DNA from: an uncultured Latescibacterota bacterium
GTDB taxonomy: Bacteria; Latescibacterota; UBA2968
Assembly (NCBI GenBank): GCA_951812755.1
Contig: OX638329.1
Coordinates: 357,339-421,338, forward strand
Direction of reading: 5' to 3'
Length of the DNA: 64,000 nucleotides
The notes beneath the pieces were generated by a model that ran no database searches, was not told the DNA's origin, and saw only the letters and a program-made list of their open reading frames with translations. A program made the position numbers and the translations under genes. Positions 24,195-32,901 of the stretch are shown here, one piece after another (position 1 is the first letter of the stretch; each line of letters starts with the position of its first letter).

Positions 24195-25553
24195 ATGCCA
24201 AATATACTCGTTTTATTAAGCGATCAGTTGCGCCGACAGGCTCTTGGAGTTCACGGTGACCCGGATGCGCGCACACCGCATCTGGACACCTTTGCAAAAC
24301 AGGGTGTTCGATTTGACAATGCGTGTTCCACGTATCCGATCTGTGTGCCTTTTCGATTTACACTTATGACTGGGGAATATGCCCATGTCCGCAAAGTTCC
24401 GGGCATTGAATACGTTATATCTACGGCAGAGCGCACGCTGGCTGATGAGTTTAATGAGGCGGGGTATGAGACCATTTATGTGGGCAAATGGCATCTCGAT
24501 GGGGGGCACGGGCGGTTGGGATCTGCTGTGCAGGTCAACCGCACGCGGGTGCCGCGTTCTCGGCAGGGGCGGTGGCAAAAATGGTACGGGTTTGAGCTGC
24601 GCAATGATCCCTTTGACACCTGTTATTTTGAAGATGACGATCCCACACCCAAAAAAATCGAAGGGTATCAGACCGATGGCTTGTTTCAAATTGGTATGGA
24701 TTATATAAAAGACCGCGCAGATGACCGTCCTTTTTGTATGGTCATTTCTGTGGAACCGCCTCACGATCCCTTTGTCGCTCCCGAAGATGTGCAATCCGCC
24801 TGGGAAGCGAGAGATATTGTATTACCCGAAAACTTTGATGTGGCAGACCCCGCGGAGCGCGAAACTTTTATTCTCAATCGCAAGCGCTACAATGCCATGG
24901 TGGAGAATCTGGATGCCAATGTCGGAAAGATGATGGCTTTTCTCAAAGGGGAGGGATTATTGGATGATACAATCGTGGTCTTTTTATCTGATCACGGCGA
25001 ATTGGCGGGAGCACACGGCCTGCGTGCCAAGCAGTGGCCCTACGAAGAATCTGTGGGGATTCCGCTCATGGTGTGGGATTCTCGCGCAAGAGAACGGGCG
25101 GGAACGGTGATCAAAGATCCGACATGCACCGAGGATTTATTTCCAACACTGCTTGGGTTGGCGGGGTTAGTGCCCAAAAATAAGGTGCAGGGGACGAACT
25201 TAACGCCCCTCATTCACGGAGATGTAGATGCGCTTGATCGCGAGGGCGTTTTGCTCGAATTTGTTGCGGAACTGCGAGAAAGACCACCATTTTTTGATGA
25301 AGTCTGGCGGGGATTTCGCACGCGGGATTACAAATATACCGTGAAGGGCAATAACATGGGCGGCAGACCCTGGCAATTTTTTGACCTGAAAAACGATCCC
25401 GGAGAAATGAATAATCTGGTGGAAGATCCCAATTACCGCGACCTAATTGCCCACCATCATGGCTTGCTGTGTGAGCGCATGATTGAGACAGAGGATCACT
25501 TTGTCCTGCTACCAGCATTTGACAGTGAAGGTGTGAACGTCTGGGAAGAGTAA
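24195..25553 (+). CDS. Sulfatase with CVPFR maturation motif
   Basis: A 452-residue sulfatase from MPNILVLLSDQLRR, with GGAG before it. The metal site begins with SDQ, as in choline-sulfatase-like enzymes, instead of DD. The formylglycine motif is CVPFR (Cys50): it keeps C-x-P-x-R but has Phe where Ser is common. GKWHLDGG and LSDHGELAGAHG are conserved, and the C-terminal half has YTVKGNNMGGRPWQFFDL. It is probably cytoplasmic (no signal peptide). It converges with the sialidase-type gene. Substrate unknown. Confidence 0.92.
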   Translation: MPNILVLLSDQLRRQALGVHGDPDARTPHLDTFAKQGVRFDNACSTYPICVPFRFTLMTGEYAHVRKVPGIEYVISTAERTLADEFNEAGYETIYVGKWHLDGGHGRLGSAVQVNRTRVPRSRQGRWQKWYGFELRNDPFDTCYFEDDDPTPKKIEGYQTDGLFQIGMDYIKDRADDRPFCMVISVEPPHDPFVAPEDVQSAWEARDIVLPENFDVADPAERETFILNRKRYNAMVENLDANVGKMMAFLKGEGLLDDTIVVFLSDHGELAGAHGLRAKQWPYEESVGIPLMVWDSRARERAGTVIKDPTCTEDLFPTLLGLAGLVPKNKVQGTNLTPLIHGDVDALDREGVLLEFVAELRERPPFFDEVWRGFRTRDYKYTVKGNNMGGRPWQFFDLKNDPGEMNNLVEDPNYRDLIAHHHGLLCERMIETEDHFVLLPAFDSEGVNVWEE

Positions 25554-25567
25554 GACAACTTCTAAGT

Positions 25568-26656
25568 TCAAGGTTTCCAGATGGTCGCACCGATATAGCG
25601 TTCGCCTTCTGGCGTATCGTTGTAATAATAAGTCGTTACAAGTGATCCATCGGATCTCAAAATAGTGCGCGGATACCCGATATCCGCATTGCCACCATCT
25701 TCGCGCAGTACAATTTCCTCGCTCCAGAAGGTTCCAGTCTTATCACTTATCCTGGCGCGGATACCATAAGGTGCTGCGCGATAACCGTAAGTTAGAACGA
25801 TCCGCCCATCCTCCAAAAGCGTCAGTGTCGGTGGGTTTCCCCCCTGGCCAGAAGCAGGTACAGGCCGACCGACATGTGTCCAGGTCAGCCCGTCATCTTC
25901 GGACAAGTACGTATCGATCCAGTGTTTCGAAGCTGTAAATTCTCCGTGCTCCGTGCAGCGCACAGCAACCAGAATATCCCCATCACTTAGACGCAGACTC
26001 GCGGGCATAATCTGAAAACCCTCAGGCTCTTCACTCAGCCACGATAGAAATCCAAATTTGCGCCCGCCATCATAAGAGCGCGCAGCAAATACGCGGCCTT
26101 CGCGCCCATTGCGCTTATTCGCCGTTAGAAATAGCGTGCATTGATCCGCGCTATCTACCAGATAATCCGTTCGCGCGGCAATCCCGGTTTGTCCCCACAT
26201 TGGGAGATAGAAAGGCCCTGTCCACGACTGGCATCGGTCCTGTGAATAGTACCAGAAGGAACAGACCCCCGGACCCAGGCCCGTTCTGGCACACATCAAC
26301 GCGAAGTCGGGATGGGAAAAATCTACATTGCCCGGACAATCTGTCGGCGCGTGTTCTCCGTCCAGAACTTCCCCTACGCGCAATCCCTCATTCATGTGTT
26401 CGTCGGCTGATAACCCGCGATTTCCCGGGGTTTTGCACGGCATGGGTATTACTTTCCAGGTTTCGCCGCCATCCGTGCTCCGCGCCTGCATGTTCACAAA
26501 TGGACGCTCTTTATCTCGCGCGTGAAAACCGCCCTGAAGATCTGTATATCCCAGCGTAAATCCCAGTGCGATCTCGTCACCCCAAGACCATACGCCATAA
26601 TTTGCGGGCCAACCTGCAAACCGCCCTGTTTCTCGGTACACTGTTACGTGTTTCAT
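25568..26656 (-). CDS. Sialidase/BNR-repeat family protein
   Basis: A 362-residue six-bladed propeller of the sialidase superfamily. Asp-box motifs STDGGETW, SQDRCQSW, SYDGGRKF and SEDDGLTW recur between blades. The NADIGYPRTILRSDG segment near the C-terminus is typical of exo-alpha-sialidase-like proteins in sulfatase-rich genomes. No signal peptide is seen. It could release sialic acid or act on another sugar. Its ATG overlaps the end of the Gfo/Idh/MocA gene, so it is the last gene of that operon. Confidence 0.85.
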   Translation of the reverse strand: MKHVTVYRETGRFAGWPANYGVWSWGDEIALGFTLGYTDLQGGFHARDKERPFVNMQARSTDGGETWKVIPMPCKTPGNRGLSADEHMNEGLRVGEVLDGEHAPTDCPGNVDFSHPDFALMCARTGLGPGVCSFWYYSQDRCQSWTGPFYLPMWGQTGIAARTDYLVDSADQCTLFLTANKRNGREGRVFAARSYDGGRKFGFLSWLSEEPEGFQIMPASLRLSDGDILVAVRCTEHGEFTASKHWIDTYLSEDDGLTWTHVGRPVPASGQGGNPPTLTLLEDGRIVLTYGYRAAPYGIRARISDKTGTFWSEEIVLREDGGNADIGYPRTILRSDGSLVTTYYYNDTPEGERYIGATIWKP

Positions 26657-27660
26657 AGTTTAACCGTACCATCTTCCAGCATACTCAACAGTGCGGAATC
26701 ATCCACATTTAGGGGTAATTCGACCTTGCCCCGACGGCGACTCGACTCATAAGTCGCAAAAATCAATTCTGTTGCTTGCAGTGCTTTGCGGCCCGAAAGT
26801 TCGGGTTCGCGCCCGTTTTTTATGGCATCGACGAGATCCAGCACAGCAACTGTTGTCGCATCGCGCTGACTCACCATGCCGCTGAGATCCACATCTATCT
26901 GATGGGTGCCCGATACAACGCGGAGCGGGGGAGCATCGCGGCCTCCAATCTCAATGATCCCTTCGCTCCCAATCAATCGATTCGCAATGCCCTGCATCCT
27001 GGTTACACCTGTTACCAACAACCCCTCGCGCCCATTTTGGTACCGAATCCACGAAATTCCGCTGCCTTCCACGGGGGTCCCAAACACCTCGCGCCCACCT
27101 TCTGCGTCAATTTGTCCGATTACCCGCTCGGCGGGTTCATCGTCATTGTAAAAGAAAAACATATCGAACCAGTGCGTACCCCAATCGAACATGTTGGGAC
27201 AAGTGCCCTCAAAACGCAGCACTTCGCCAATGGCGCCAGATTTTGCAATCTCCTTTGCCTTTATAAATTGCCCGGCAAACCGCCTCTGATGACAAAATGT
27301 AATGACCACGTCTTTATCTACGCATGCTTGATACAGCGATTTTGCTTCTCCCCAGGTCGGTGCCATGGGCTTCTCGGCGTGAATCGCCTGAATCCCACTG
27401 CCCGCAGCATCTACAATCATATCGTGATGCAATCCTGTCCAGGTACACACACTTACAAAATCCAGGTCTTCTTTTTCCAGCATGTCGCGGTAGTCTTCAT
27501 AGCCATTTTCAACACCAAATTCTTCCATATACGCCAACCGCGGCGCCTCAAAAGGATCGGCACACGCTACGATAGCCACGTCGTCTGACGCGGTCCATCC
27601 GCGTGCATGCGCTTTTCCTCGGCCCCCACAACCAATAACACCAGCTTTAAAATCTGCCAT
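26653..27660 (-). CDS. Gfo/Idh/MocA family oxidoreductase
   Basis: A 335-residue NAD(P)-dependent sugar oxidoreductase from MADFKAGVIGCGGRGKAHARG. The Rossmann glycine motif and the EKP motif (HAEKPMAP, near 95) are conserved. Family members oxidise hydroxyls of sugars or inositols. AAGGAGAG lies before the ATG; a longer frame upstream starts at an unlikely site. It overlaps the sialidase gene by 4 bases and probably works with it on released sugars. A toxin-antitoxin pair lies just upstream on the same strand. Confidence 0.9.
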   Translation of the reverse strand: MADFKAGVIGCGGRGKAHARGWTASDDVAIVACADPFEAPRLAYMEEFGVENGYEDYRDMLEKEDLDFVSVCTWTGLHHDMIVDAAGSGIQAIHAEKPMAPTWGEAKSLYQACVDKDVVITFCHQRRFAGQFIKAKEIAKSGAIGEVLRFEGTCPNMFDWGTHWFDMFFFYNDDEPAERVIGQIDAEGGREVFGTPVEGSGISWIRYQNGREGLLVTGVTRMQGIANRLIGSEGIIEIGGRDAPPLRVVSGTHQIDVDLSGMVSQRDATTVAVLDLVDAIKNGREPELSGRKALQATELIFATYESSRRRGKVELPLNVDDSALLSMLEDGTVKL

Positions 27661-27673
27661 TTTTTCTCTCCTT

Positions 27674-28162
27674 TTATGTTTCATCTGCAAGTTGTAACGC
27701 TTTATCAATGAGCGAAGCACTCAAATATAAACCGTTATCATGCAATGTAGTTAAAAGCGGCTTGATAGCATCAATCAATCTTTCTTTTTTCGTCAACAAC
27801 AAAACGCCAATCGTTCCGGTAAGCGGTAATCCGATCTGTTGGGCATACCCTCGCGCCTTTCGCTCGTCAATAATGACTAAACGCGCATCGTGTTCTTCAG
27901 CAAGAGCTAAAACAGAGGCTTCACCTTGATGGAGTCCAGTATAAGCCAATGCTCTTTGAGGTTGGTTCAAAGGAACAGTTTTAATATAGGGCGCATTATT
28001 GAGTGCCGCTCGGCGAGCTATGGATTCGGTTACAAGAAACTCTTCTTCAACCGCTTGCGGAATCCACACTTCTGTGTAGAGTTCCCGCAACAGGAAAAGG
28101 CTATTGAGTTCCCACAGCGCGACGAGCGGTGTATTATTGGCGATGACTGGCTTTTTTGGCAT
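27674..28162 (-). CDS. DUF3368 PIN-like toxin
   Basis: A 162-residue protein of the DUF3368 family, PIN-fold proteins paired with UPF0175 antitoxins. VIANNTPLVALWELNSLFLL carries the first strand with Asn in place of the usual Asp-x-Ser/Thr, followed by the conserved Glu of VPQAVEEEF, the LHQGEASVLALAEEH helix and LVIIDERKARGYAQQIG. It overlaps the antitoxin gene by 29 bases. Probably a ribonuclease toxin, although activity has seldom been shown for this family. Confidence 0.85.
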   Translation of the reverse strand: MPKKPVIANNTPLVALWELNSLFLLRELYTEVWIPQAVEEEFLVTESIARRAALNNAPYIKTVPLNQPQRALAYTGLHQGEASVLALAEEHDARLVIIDERKARGYAQQIGLPLTGTIGVLLLTKKERLIDAIKPLLTTLHDNGLYLSASLIDKALQLADET

Positions 28163-28406
28163 TAGCTAAATCTGCTTCAAGTTCGTCAGCAGTTTCTCCA
28201 AATGGTGAGAGACCGTACTGACCGAGAAGAAGTATAAATGTAGTGCGTGGTACGCCCGCGAGTTGAGCGGCGAGTCCAGTGCTGAGTTTGCCGGTTTCGT
28301 AATATTTCAATGCCAACAACAAACGGGCTTCCTTTTCAAATTCGTCAGGGTCTTGTTTTAATGCCCAGAGAATTTTAGTAGGGTATTCAATGGTTTGTGT
28401 ATCCAT
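28134..28406 (-). CDS. UPF0175 family antitoxin
   Basis: A 90-residue protein with the UPF0175 pattern: the helix KEARLLLALKYYETGKLSTG then LAAQLAGVPRTTFILLLGQYG, a winged or simple HTH with the family motif AGVPRTTFI. It probably binds the operon promoter and neutralises the DUF3368 protein encoded next. AGAGGAAT precedes the ATG. The pair sits between two sugar-metabolism genes of the same orientation and looks like an insertion into that operon. Confidence 0.85.
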   Translation of the reverse strand: MDTQTIEYPTKILWALKQDPDEFEKEARLLLALKYYETGKLSTGLAAQLAGVPRTTFILLLGQYGLSPFGETADELEADLANAKKASHRQ

Positions 28407-28421
28407 TTTTTATTCCTCTCT

Positions 28422-29393
28422 TCATGTCTTCCAAATCGATGTCGCATCCACCACATACCCCTTTTGATTATCCACCACATTCAACAGGGGTTCTCCCGCG
28501 CAGAAACGACGCACATTTTCTACGATTAATGCCTTTCTGCGCTTGTCAATCTCGGGCGAAATACCCGCTACATGTGGCGTCAAGATCACATTTTCCATGG
28601 ACCACAGGGCGTGATCTTGGGGTAGCGGCTCCTCTTCATAAACATCGAGGCCCGCACCACCGATCTGCCCGGATTGCAATGCTTCGGCCAGTGCGTGTAA
28701 TTGGACCACCTTGCCGCGACCGATGTTGATTAGAATTCCCGTATTCTTCATCGCCCGAAACATATCCGCATCGAACAACCCTTCGGTCTCGGCTGTGTGT
28801 GGTACGCATATCACTACAAAATCGGACTCCGCGACCATATCTGAAAGTTCATCGGGGGAATAAATACGCGCGATAAAATCGGGTTTTCCCTTTGGTGCAG
28901 GATCCATTCCCAGCACGCGCATGCCAAAGACCGGGCCTCGCTCGGCAACGGCTAATCCGATACCTCCCAATCCAACTACCCCCAATGTCGTTCCCGCAAG
29001 ATGGATGACCGGTGCGCCTTTTTTCCATTTGCCCTGGGACTGGTTGCGAATATAGTGATGCAGTCCGCGTGCAAATGCCATTACCATAGAAAACACATGA
29101 TCGGCAATGACGTCGCTGTATATCCCGCGGATATTGGTCACTATCAAATCGCTTTTCCGCAGTTCTGGGAAGTAATATCCATCCAGCCCGGCGCTCGTCG
29201 CCTGCACCCACCGCAGTTTTTTCCCTTCTTTCAAAATTTGCGGCGTCATACCTCCAAAATACGCATCTGCATCACCAATTGCAGACAGTATGTCCTCTTC
29301 GGACTTTGCCACCACTGTTTCCACACCCAGATCGCTGATCTGCTGCATGTATTCATCTTCCAACGCCCGCTGCAAAACCATTTTTATCGCCAT
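28422..29393 (-). CDS. D-2-hydroxyacid dehydrogenase family protein
   Basis: A 323-residue NAD(P)-dependent dehydrogenase that interconverts 2-oxo and D-2-hydroxy acids. Start at MAIKMVLQRALED, with GGAGG upstream. The NAD-binding motif GVVGLGGIGLAVAERG lies near residue 140. The catalytic residues are visible as NIGRGKVV (Arg), EEEPLP (Glu) and LTPHVAG (His). It follows the sulfatase gene (gap 16 bases) and probably serves sugar-acid catabolism. Exact substrate unknown. Confidence 0.9.
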   Translation of the reverse strand: MAIKMVLQRALEDEYMQQISDLGVETVVAKSEEDILSAIGDADAYFGGMTPQILKEGKKLRWVQATSAGLDGYYFPELRKSDLIVTNIRGIYSDVIADHVFSMVMAFARGLHHYIRNQSQGKWKKGAPVIHLAGTTLGVVGLGGIGLAVAERGPVFGMRVLGMDPAPKGKPDFIARIYSPDELSDMVAESDFVVICVPHTAETEGLFDADMFRAMKNTGILINIGRGKVVQLHALAEALQSGQIGGAGLDVYEEEPLPQDHALWSMENVILTPHVAGISPEIDKRRKALIVENVRRFCAGEPLLNVVDNQKGYVVDATSIWKT

Positions 29394-29409
29394 CTCACAA
29401 CCTCCAGTA

Positions 29410-30687
29410 TTATGCTTGCCAGGGCACATTGCCATTTTGCTGCATTTCCGTCTGTAACAACTCACCCATCTCTCGAAATGTGTCTTTCTGCGTTTTTGCC
29501 CGATCCGATGTCTCTTGAGGATCATTGCCCAGATCATAAAGTTCCAGTGGTTCAAAAGGGCTGTTGTGCAACAATTTGATATTGCCGCGTCGAACAGCGT
29601 GCTGGTTTAGTCCAAGAAATGAGTGACCCCCATCTTTTCGGACCCAGTACATCGCGCGATCAGAAAAATCCTGATTTTCTCCTTTCAGCGTTGACAAAAT
29701 AGACAGGCCCTCGATCTGGTGGTTGACCGAGACACCTGCTGTCTCGCAGGCTGTGGGGAACAGATCCATCAGCATCGCAACATCGTCACACACATAGCCC
29801 TTTTCGATTCCATCTGTCCACATTGCACAGGCGGGCACCCGAATGCCGCCTTCATACATCTGTCCTTTTCCGCCTTTTAAATCACCGTTGGTCGCGCCCA
29901 CGTTTAACTGTCCGCCATTGTCCGATGTGTAGATCACGAGTGTATTGGAGAGTTGTCCGGTGTTCTCGAGCGCGTCCAGGACCCGACCAATGCCCGCATC
30001 CATGTGCTCGACCAGTGCGATGTATTTCACCCGTTCGGGCGAGGCATCAGGCTCGCGCTGGCGCGCTCGTTCAATCCAATCTTCTGGCGGTTGAATGGGT
30101 GTGTGTGGCGCATTATAAGCCAGATAAAGAAAGAACGGCTGTGACGAATGCGCGTGTCCTCGAATCACTTCTATCGCCCATTCTGTAAACAGATCCGTTG
30201 CGTGTCCACGCGGATCAATTACCTCGAGGTCTTTCCGCATGTAATTCTGGTCGTGCCGCAAATGCGTGTAATAATCGTCCATCATGTCGCCCAAAAAACC
30301 GTGGAAATGATCAAATCCGCGCTTACAAGGATGGTTCTCTGGCTCGAGACCGAGGTGCCATTTTCCAATAATTGACGTGTGATAGTCTTTTTGTTTGAGC
30401 ATTGATGGCAGTGTTATGGCATCACGGCTGAAATATCCCCAATTACTCTCGGGGTAAGTGCGAATCACGCCAGGCACGCCAACCCGATCTGGATACCGCC
30501 CTGTCATCAGTGCAGCGCGACTGGGGGAGCACACGGATGAATTTGCGTAGAACTGTGTCAAGCGCATGCCGTTTTCAGCAATGCGGTCGATATGCGGCGT
30601 TTGAATATGCGGTCCCTGATGCGCTGAAATATCACCATAACCGTGATCATCGCCCAGGATTATCAAGATATTTGGCAACTGTGCCAT
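29410..30687 (-). CDS. Sulfatase (arylsulfatase-type)
   Basis: A 425-residue sulfatase. Metal-binding GDDHGYGD at 12-19, canonical CSPSR with Cys53 for formylglycine, GKWHLG and SDNGGQ are all present, as is the C-terminal ELYDLGNDPQE. AAAGGAG lies 6 bases before the ATG. No signal peptide is seen. It heads the leftward run sulfatase, 2-hydroxyacid dehydrogenase, TA pair, Gfo/Idh/MocA, sialidase. Confidence 0.94.
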   Translation of the reverse strand: MAQLPNILIILGDDHGYGDISAHQGPHIQTPHIDRIAENGMRLTQFYANSSVCSPSRAALMTGRYPDRVGVPGVIRTYPESNWGYFSRDAITLPSMLKQKDYHTSIIGKWHLGLEPENHPCKRGFDHFHGFLGDMMDDYYTHLRHDQNYMRKDLEVIDPRGHATDLFTEWAIEVIRGHAHSSQPFFLYLAYNAPHTPIQPPEDWIERARQREPDASPERVKYIALVEHMDAGIGRVLDALENTGQLSNTLVIYTSDNGGQLNVGATNGDLKGGKGQMYEGGIRVPACAMWTDGIEKGYVCDDVAMLMDLFPTACETAGVSVNHQIEGLSILSTLKGENQDFSDRAMYWVRKDGGHSFLGLNQHAVRRGNIKLLHNSPFEPLELYDLGNDPQETSDRAKTQKDTFREMGELLQTEMQQNGNVPWQA

Positions 30688-30707
30688 TTCATCTCCTTTA
30701 ATAAAAC

Positions 30708-30998
30708 CTACATGTGCCGCAGCATTCGCCGCACGAGTTCGCGTTTTTCCGCGGGATCTTTTGCCCAGAAAATTTCCTCAAACCGATCTTCAAATGTTCC
30801 GGAATTTTCGATCTTTCGATCCCGACTCAATTTTTGTAACTGCTCAAATTCACGGGTATCGAGTCTGTGGGACATGCGGTTTAGTGCAAATCTGAACCGT
30901 TTCGGATTTCGCAAAAAATAAGTGCCCAGATCCCGGAGCATGTCACCGTATTTCAAGCCTTGCTCCGCAACAGTTTCCGCGAGTTTATCATTTTGCAT
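30708..30998 (-). CDS. Hypothetical small helical protein
   Basis: A 96-residue charged helical protein, start MQNDKLAETVAEQGLKYG chosen because GGAGG lies 9 bases before it. Sequence such as RFRFALNRMSHRLDTREFEQ shows no known domain. It precedes the sulfatase by 20 bases on the same strand and may be co-transcribed. Function unknown. Confidence 0.55.
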   Translation of the reverse strand: MQNDKLAETVAEQGLKYGDMLRDLGTYFLRNPKRFRFALNRMSHRLDTREFEQLQKLSRDRKIENSGTFEDRFEEIFWAKDPAEKRELVRRMLRHM

Positions 30999-31057
30999 GA
31001 CTAAAATCCTCCTCTCCATTTTGGCCCGTAGCCTTTATGATAGCACGGGATACAGAG

Positions 31058-31576
31058 TTACGCCTTAAACGGCGCAATCCGGCTGGCCGAGCACCCTGAA
31101 AGAGCTTTGCCCAAATCTGCAACCGATACGACTATGCACTTGGGGATGTACGGACGTTTCCACACCGTGCCTGTCTCATTCGCCAGACGCGCTTGCAGGC
31201 GAGCAGTCAGGTTCATCAGTAATGCTGGCTGAATAGACAGATTTTCGGTGCCGATGACGACTACGTACCTCATGGGTTTGTGATCGCGTGCCATCAGGTG
31301 AAGAAAGCTATAGGAGCTACGTGCTTTGGGTACAAGCTCTTCGTGCGTTAGCTCTTCTGTTTTCATTTTTTTGACGAAGTCCTGCCGGTTTTGGGCGCGT
31401 GCCCCCGATGCCGACGGATCCTTGACTTCCACCAACACAAGCTCGGTTTGTCCTTCGGCGATGAAGTCAACCGGGGATACGCCCTTTGGCCAAGATGCGC
31501 CGGGTTGGTCAAACTGCTCTGCATGCCAATCGCTACCGAAAGAGAACAGAAGCTCGCCTTCTTTGAAGACGCTCAT
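31058..31576 (-). CDS. Putative PD-(D/E)XK-type nuclease partner of the AAA ATPase
   Basis: A 172-residue protein with a PD-(D/E)XK-like core: SPVDFIAEGQ, then LVLVEVKDPSA (Asp37, Glu50, Lys52), the spacing of a restriction-endonuclease-like active site. The rest includes KPMRYVVVIGTENL. Its ATG overlaps the ATPase stop by 4 bases, so translation is coupled. I infer an ATPase-controlled nuclease, a plan found in several antiphage systems, but I do not recognise a named system. The fold call rests on one motif. Confidence 0.55.
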   Translation of the reverse strand: MSVFKEGELLFSFGSDWHAEQFDQPGASWPKGVSPVDFIAEGQTELVLVEVKDPSASGARAQNRQDFVKKMKTEELTHEELVPKARSSYSFLHLMARDHKPMRYVVVIGTENLSIQPALLMNLTARLQARLANETGTVWKRPYIPKCIVVSVADLGKALSGCSASRIAPFKA

Positions 31577-32640
31577 TCGTTCCCTCCCAGCGAGCGTTCA
31601 ATCTCGCGGTCATAGAGCGACGAAAAGGCTTCGTCAATCGGGCTGTGTTGGAGTTGAAACGGGAGGCTGGCTGACTCGCATCTCAACTCGCCATCCGACA
31701 CGTCGCGGTACAGGGCATGGAAGCGGACCTGGTCGCCCACTGTCATTTGCAATTCCAATTCCTTCAGGATTGCGAAGTCGTGTGTGGCGATCAAAATTTG
31801 AACGCCCAATCGTTGAAGTTGCAACAAAATGTCAATGAGTACCTCGCAGAGCTTTGGATTGAGGTTTGTTTCCGGTTCGTCCCAGAAGAGCACGGAACCG
31901 TTCAGTAGCGTTCCGTTTTGGACGAGGAGCCAAAGGAGCCCCAGCTTTCGCATGCCCTCCGCGAGTAGGGTAAACTCCAGGTCACTGTGTCCGGTTTGAA
32001 GAAAAAATTCCTCGTTTTTGACCGTTATTTCGCCCTCGACCGCCTTTTGTAGGTCTCGCAAAATGCGCCTTCGGGCACTATCCAATGGCCCGCGCAAGGG
32101 CGGCCGATAGGCCCGGTCGAGAATGTCGGCGTAGATTTCCTCAAAGTGAACCTCGCGTTGTGCGTAGAGCGAACGGAAGCCAGGACCATGCGAAAGCATT
32201 TCTTTGACGGGAATGAAGACACTTTCAATGGTATCTTCCGACCATGTGTCATTGCCAGTGGTTACGCTGGATGCAGGATTCTCAGAGTCGCTAAAAAAGA
32301 AAGCGCGAAGTTTCTTATCTCCCCGAAAGACTTCGATGTGCCCCATCACCCTCTCCTCTTGACGCTTAGCCAGCCGTCCAAGCACACGCCCCGAGGGAAG
32401 AAAGACCCGCGTGAGCTTTTCGGCGAAGTCCAATCCTGTCTTGGTGATGTCACAGGCTGCGTAAGCAACCTTCAAGAGGTGGGTCTTGCCTGTGCCATTG
32501 GCACCTATGAACACGTTGATTCCCGGACCTAACTTCAGGTCAAGCCGCTTGAATGCCGTGAATTGTTCAAGGAAAATGCTTGTCAACGAGCGGCTTTCTC
32601 GCTCTGTTGGGTGTGTGTTGGCGTCGGGTTTTCCCTGCAT
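31573..32640 (-). CDS. AAA family ATPase (AAA_15/AAA_21, RecF/OLD-like)
   Basis: A 355-residue ABC-type ATPase of the SMC/RecF group. Walker A GANGTGKT (46-53), signature-like LLAEGMRKLGLLW (about 230), Walker B SVLFWDEPETNLNP and the switch His in ATHD are all intact. Such proteins often pair with nuclease genes in defence loci. GGAGAC precedes the ATG. It forms a two-gene operon with the PD-(D/E)XK-like gene, bordered on its 5' side by a MITE-like element. Confidence 0.85.
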   Translation of the reverse strand: MQGKPDANTHPTERESRSLTSIFLEQFTAFKRLDLKLGPGINVFIGANGTGKTHLLKVAYAACDITKTGLDFAEKLTRVFLPSGRVLGRLAKRQEERVMGHIEVFRGDKKLRAFFFSDSENPASSVTTGNDTWSEDTIESVFIPVKEMLSHGPGFRSLYAQREVHFEEIYADILDRAYRPPLRGPLDSARRRILRDLQKAVEGEITVKNEEFFLQTGHSDLEFTLLAEGMRKLGLLWLLVQNGTLLNGSVLFWDEPETNLNPKLCEVLIDILLQLQRLGVQILIATHDFAILKELELQMTVGDQVRFHALYRDVSDGELRCESASLPFQLQHSPIDEAFSSLYDREIERSLGGNE

Positions 32641-32685
32641 TTTAATGTCTCCAGAAAATGTAAGTTCGACTTCTTACTCACTGAT

Positions 32686-32896
32686 GTTACGCATGTCAGG
32701 CGTTTTGTCAGGCTGAGCGGAGTGGAACGGAGCCGAAGCATCTGTTCCACCAGCGTTAGTAGGAGATGAACTGGCTTGAGGATGGTGTACAACGAGCCGC
32801 TTTTCAGGCTCGTTCACCGGCCAGTTGTACCCCGCTCCTTCGACTTCGCTCAGAATGACAGGCGCATTATCGCATTATATTGTGCCTATGCGTAAC
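32686..32896 (-). repeat. MITE-like element, copy 1
   Basis: A 211-bp element with perfect 9-bp terminal inverted repeats, GTTACGCAT at 32686 and ATGCGTAAC at 32888. Internally it carries CTGAGCGGAG and CGCTCAGAATGACAGGC words and several palindromes. It encodes nothing. A related copy in the opposite orientation lies at 37455-37651. Together they bracket the gene block 32902-37394. Confidence 0.7.
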
Positions 32897-32901
32897 GTCA
32901 C

